Positions 60,567 through 64,000 of a stretch of DNA of 64,000 bases are shown here, in pieces. Each line of letters begins with the position of its first letter. Within the stretch, counting starts at the first letter, position 1. The stretch spans positions 1 through 64,000 of the forward strand of contig JADJHZ010000019.1 in assembly GCA_016707205.1 (NCBI GenBank), read 5' to 3'. The notes under the pieces were generated by a model. That model worked only from the letters and a program-made list of their open reading frames with translations. It had not been told where the DNA came from and ran no database searches. The stretch is from Haliscomenobacter sp. (GTDB taxonomy: Bacteria > Bacteroidota > Bacteroidia > Chitinophagales > Saprospiraceae). Position numbers and translations under genes: made by a program.

Positions 60567-63500
60567 TTAAAACACCGCCGTTACCTGCACGCTTCCGGTA
60601 TGCACGACCGCATTCGTTCCCGTTTTGCGCCCGTCGTACGTCAGGCGGAGTTGGAGGCTTCGGTTGAGCTGGCGGTCTGCGTTCAGGCTCCAGAGCCAGT
60701 TGGCGCCGGTCTGAAGGCCGTTGAGGATGGCAAAAGCGGCGGGAGAACGCTTGTTGCCCGTCAGGTCAATGCCGGTATAGGAAAGGCGAAGGCGGTAGGA
60801 CGTATTTCCTTTGGGGTTGTAGGTGTGTTCGGTGCTGAATTCTTTGGAAATAGCCCGGAGGGGCTCTCCAGAAAGCAGGTTCTCGTCTTGCTGATACCGG
60901 AAGCTGGCTTGGGCCCGGTAGGTCTGTACGGGCAGCCAGGATGCCTGGGCTTCCAGGCGGTAGAACCGCAGTTCGTAGTCGCGGAGGTTGAAAAATTCCG
61001 AGTCGCTTAGCTTGGTACCTTCCGAGGCTTGCAGGCGCAGGGTCCATTGTTTGGCCCAGTTCCAACGGAGTTGAAGGGTTTGGTCCTGCAATTCCCGGAG
61101 TTCGAAGCCTGTCGTTTGCGCCTGTTTGCTGAAGTTTCGCTGGCGGGTCCATTGGAGTTCCCATTTGGGGTGGGCCCTGTTGAGGGCGATGGACTGCCGG
61201 ATTCCAGCGTTCAGGGCTACGGTGGCGGTATCGGAAGGATCATAGGCAAGGCGGAAACCGGGGAAACCTTTGCCCCCGGCCTGGGTTTTTTGCTGAATCC
61301 GCCAGGAGAATTGCCCGGAGAGCTTGCTGAGGATTTTGGAAACCTGTCCGGACGGGGATTTCCATAGGGCCCGGGGTTCGAGCTGGAGGTTTTGGTTGAG
61401 TTGCGAGTAGTCGGTCCGGATAAATTGAGTGCTAACCGTAGATATCCGGATATAGTCGGCCAGGTCCTGGAAAGGAGCGATTTCCATTTCATAGGGCTGG
61501 ATGACGCCGTCGTTGTTGTACAGGGAGTCTTGCCAGATATAGGCGCCTTCCCCCGGGGCCACTTTGATATAGGTAAACTCCAGGCGGGGCTCTTGCCCGG
61601 ACCCCAGTTCGTACACGGTATTGGACCTGAAAAATCCTTTTCCCCCATTCAGGTTGGCGTCGAGCCGCCCCAGTAGGGTATTGCGCTGGGGATCCAGTCC
61701 GGTGGCGAGGAGCGTATCGGCGCGCAGGTTGCGGAACCGGAGATTCCCGCTGATCCGGGCTTTTTGCTGCCGCTGCCATTGACCGGTAAGGGAATAATCG
61801 CGGGAGCGTATCGCGGCTTTCCAAACCCCATGTTGCGGGAGCCAGTCCTGGCGCTGACTTGCCTGAACCTGCATCGCCCAGGTTTTATCTTTGGGGCTTT
61901 CCCATCCTGCCTGCGTATTCCAAAAGGCGAAGCTCCCCTGGAGCAGGCTGTCGGACGCCGGTTGTTTCCGGGCATTTTGCTCGCCTTCGGCGAGCAGAAA
62001 CACCGTCCATCCTCCGATGCGGGGAAAGGCTTTGCGTATTTCCAGATTCGGTCGCAAAAACCGGTTGGTTTCGCCTTCTTTTTGGGCATCGAGGAGGCGG
62101 ACGTTGCCCAGAAATTCCCAGTTTTTAGGCCGGAGCGACCAATCCAGCCGGTGTTGTTCGCCCCGGTACGTATCCCCGCGGAGGAAAGCCTGAAACGCGT
62201 ATCCGGTTTGACCCAGTTGGGGGTGCTCCAGACGCGCTTCGCCGCGCGCCAGAAACTCCCTGGCTGGTACGGTTGTTCCCTGGCCCAGAAAATCGGCAAG
62301 GCTCCAGTCTCTCAGGAATTCCGGGTTGCGGTAGGGGTTGATGGGCTGGAAATCCGGGTGCAGGATTTCCATCGACAGATTGGAGGACAAAAGCCACCCT
62401 GCGGGGCGGTCGCTCAGGCGAAAGCGCTTTTGGAAGCGGGTTAACGCCGCCCATCCCCAGTCGTTGGTATGGCCGAGGGGAGAAAGGCGGTTGCGGTCCA
62501 GGTGGCTGAGCGCCACCTCTGTCACCCAGCTGCCTTCTTGGCCGAAGGTCCATTCCTGGCCCAGGGTGAACAGTTGTTGCTGCTGCGGAGGAGCAAGCCG
62601 GACGACGGGCTCGTACTCTCCCTGGGGCAAGCAGGTGAGCGGGTCGGGTCCAACCCACTCGAAGATCCGCTCGTTGGCGGTTTGTTGGGGTGCGAGCCTG
62701 TAGTTCCCCTTACCTTGCCCCAGGAAGGTGAACCTGGCAATTGCTCTGGCATCTTCCGGGTTGGTGGAATAAACCAGGATGGAGTCCTGGCGTCCGCACG
62801 GACCCAGGGTATCGCGAAAGGCGTAAAACACCCGGGAAGGGGTGAAGGCTTCAGCCAATTGGAGTCCTGAGATCAGGGCTTTTTCGGGGTCGTCGCCTGC
62901 TGCCGAAAGGATTTCGCGGTCTGCGAGGCTGAGTTCCAGGTTGGCGGTCGGGGTGCGGCTGTCCTGGCGGCTATAGGCGTTGAAATAGGCTTTGAACTGC
63001 TTACCGGCATATCCCGAATGAAGGGCATACACGCTGCGAAGGAAATTCTGGTCGGCGTATTCGTATTCGACCGCCACCCGGCTTTCCCGGGTGATGAGGC
63101 GTTTGGCGGTGAATTGGAGTTCGCCCCGGTTATAGTCGATGACGTAATCCTGATCCGCTCCCCGCTGCAGGAGTTCCCCGTTGAGCCAAACGCGCTCGGT
63201 TCCAGCCAGAATGACGATGAAGCGCTCCCCCTCTCCCCCTTGCAACGGGTAGGGGCCCTGGTTTCCTTCCTGCACGGGTAGGGAGTACCGGGTAAATTTT
63301 CCCCGGGCTATGGCAAAAGCGGCGCTGTGCCGCCATTTGTCTTGCTGTTGGAGGCGGACTTGGCCTCCCTGCAGGCGGTTGAAATACTGCAGAAAATAGC
63401 CGCTTTCCGGCCGGAGGTCGTAATCGCCTGCGGTGATCTCGGCGTTGCGCCGTTTGATCTGGACAAAAACCCGGTCGAACTCCCGGAGTTGCAGGGAGTT

Positions 63501-64000
63501 CCCTTCGGGCTGCAGGGGCAGGTTTTCGTCGGAGATCGCTGCCCGGATTTCCATCCCGTCGCCCAGGTCGCCGGAAAGCTGTAGGTTGAAGCTGGAGTTC
63601 AGGGCCAGGTCCTGGGTATTGCCGAGGGCGATTCCCCGGGTAAAACTTCCGCTGTAGTCCATTTTCCGGAAGTTGATGGATGGATCGGGCTCAGAATAAG
63701 GCGCATAGCGGTATCCCAGCGCCAAATCTTGCCGGGCAGTATCCAGCAGGGCGCTATCCAGTAGAAAACGCGGTTGCGTCAGCCAGGCAGGAAATAATCG
63801 ATAGCGGACCTCGACGGGGAAGCCGATTGGAAGGGTGTTTGCCTTCCAATAAAGCACCCCGTTGTTATAATCGAAAAAAGCGCCCGAGAGGATTTTTCCG
63901 GAAGATAATTCCCAAACCTGGACCGAACCGGGAATGAGGGAAGCGGAATCGGGAAGGGGAAGCGGGGAAAGATCGTAGGTTACGATGCGCTTCCAATTGG
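60567..64000 (-). CDS. large predicted outer-membrane beta-barrel protein, 5' partial
   Basis: The frame runs past the right edge of the window; 1144 residues are visible, beginning NWKRIVTYDLSPLPLPDSAS in the minus direction. The first ~100 residues have the IPGSVQVWELSSGKILSGAF/FDYNNGVLYW pattern seen in T9SS-related translocon and surface-assembly proteins. Then a conserved region (GIALGNTQDLALNSSFNLQL, then AEITAGDYDLRPESGYFLQY) begins a very long beta-strand-rich tail with aromatic belts ending in SVQVTAVF, consistent with a large outer-membrane barrel. I recall similar ~1100-residue proteins in many Bacteroidota, usually unnamed, but am not certain of a family. The gene lies upstream of the M12B gene on the same strand with a 110-bp gap. 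Confidence 0.75.
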   Translation of the reverse strand, partial: NWKRIVTYDLSPLPLPDSASLIPGSVQVWELSSGKILSGAFFDYNNGVLYWKANTLPIGFPVEVRYRLFPAWLTQPRFLLDSALLDTARQDLALGYRYAPYSEPDPSINFRKMDYSGSFTRGIALGNTQDLALNSSFNLQLSGDLGDGMEIRAAISDENLPLQPEGNSLQLREFDRVFVQIKRRNAEITAGDYDLRPESGYFLQYFNRLQGGQVRLQQQDKWRHSAAFAIARGKFTRYSLPVQEGNQGPYPLQGGEGERFIVILAGTERVWLNGELLQRGADQDYVIDYNRGELQFTAKRLITRESRVAVEYEYADQNFLRSVYALHSGYAGKQFKAYFNAYSRQDSRTPTANLELSLADREILSAAGDDPEKALISGLQLAEAFTPSRVFYAFRDTLGPCGRQDSILVYSTNPEDARAIARFTFLGQGKGNYRLAPQQTANERIFEWVGPDPLTCLPQGEYEPVVRLAPPQQQQLFTLGQEWTFGQEGSWVTEVALSHLDRNRLSPLGHTNDWGWAALTRFQKRFRLSDRPAGWLLSSNLSMEILHPDFQPINPYRNPEFLRDWSLADFLGQGTTVPAREFLARGEARLEHPQLGQTGYAFQAFLRGDTYRGEQHRLDWSLRPKNWEFLGNVRLLDAQKEGETNRFLRPNLEIRKAFPRIGGWTVFLLAEGEQNARKQPASDSLLQGSFAFWNTQAGWESPKDKTWAMQVQASQRQDWLPQHGVWKAAIRSRDYSLTGQWQRQQKARISGNLRFRNLRADTLLATGLDPQRNTLLGRLDANLNGGKGFFRSNTVYELGSGQEPRLEFTYIKVAPGEGAYIWQDSLYNNDGVIQPYEMEIAPFQDLADYIRISTVSTQFIRTDYSQLNQNLQLEPRALWKSPSGQVSKILSKLSGQFSWRIQQKTQAGGKGFPGFRLAYDPSDTATVALNAGIRQSIALNRAHPKWELQWTRQRNFSKQAQTTGFELRELQDQTLQLRWNWAKQWTLRLQASEGTKLSDSEFFNLRDYELRFYRLEAQASWLPVQTYRAQASFRYQQDENLLSGEPLRAISKEFSTEHTYNPKGNTSYRLRLSYTGIDLTGNKRSPAAFAILNGLQTGANWLWSLNADRQLNRSLQLRLTYDGRKTGTNAVVHTGSVQVTAVF

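Overview
This window looks like a chromosomal segment of a Bacteroidota bacterium, probably of the Saprospiria (Saprospiraceae/Lewinella-like; inferred). The signs are type IX secretion (T9SS) C-terminal sorting domains, a CHU_C-type gliding-motility C-terminus, CarboxypepD_reg-like/TonB-dependent receptors, DUF4349, head-GIN (DUF2807), a Ppx/GppA phosphatase, and promoters of the TTTG-N20-TAnnTTTG type. By eye the coding DNA is GC-rich for the phylum. No prophage, conjugation module, CRISPR array, rRNA or confirmed tRNA was seen.

Layout. 1-4.1 kb: a 5'-truncated, multiply frameshifted M4 metalloprotease with a T9SS domain, a secreted two-repeat protein and a lipoprotein. 4.1-6.6 kb: an AT-rich patch with two unrecognised genes, followed by a strong minus-strand promoter and terminator that bracket a candidate structured RNA (6580-6885). 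7-12.5 kb: a serine beta-lactamase-like hydrolase, a UMF1-type MFS transporter and an NSS sodium symporter with a tiny MetS-like partner. 12.5-17.6 kb: two TonB-dependent-receptor-type outer-membrane proteins. 18-25.5 kb: a CBM48-helix-hairpin-helix fusion, a 1347-residue seven-bladed-propeller surface protein and the glycogen branching enzyme. 25.8-29.6 kb: a VWA protein divergent from an ECF sigma factor and a membrane anti-sigma-like/TonB protein. 29.6-38.7 kb: secreted DinB, a RecB/AddA-like helicase with an apparently dead nuclease domain, a PD40-amidohydrolase, dCTP deaminase and a WD40 protein. 38.8-45.1 kb: a phosphopantetheinyl transferase, membrane and lipoproteins, an SDF symporter, an HGSNAT-like acyltransferase and a DUF2807 protein. 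45.1-52.7 kb: RecG, RbfA, Ppx, a beta-barrel protein, an MBL hydrolase, an ankyrin-repeat protein and a SPOR protein. 52.7-64 kb: rhodanese, a very unusual tandem Ddl-like/PASTA membrane protein, a secreted M12B-like protease and a large predicted outer-membrane barrel that runs off the window.

Two cross-cutting observations stand out. First, the intergenic DNA is full of short degenerate direct repeats (cores TTAGGCG, TTAGACG, TTACGAA, TTAGTGG), usually arranged as two complementary arms that can fold into long hairpins. A separate modular hairpin repeat occurs at three loci, and an inverted pair of ~70-bp palindromic repeats flanks glgB. Second, at least six genes carry one or more single-base indels, nearly all in short homopolymers, where the next frame restores the family's sequence. 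This looks more like sequencing or assembly error than gene decay, and it matters for anyone reading the gene list.
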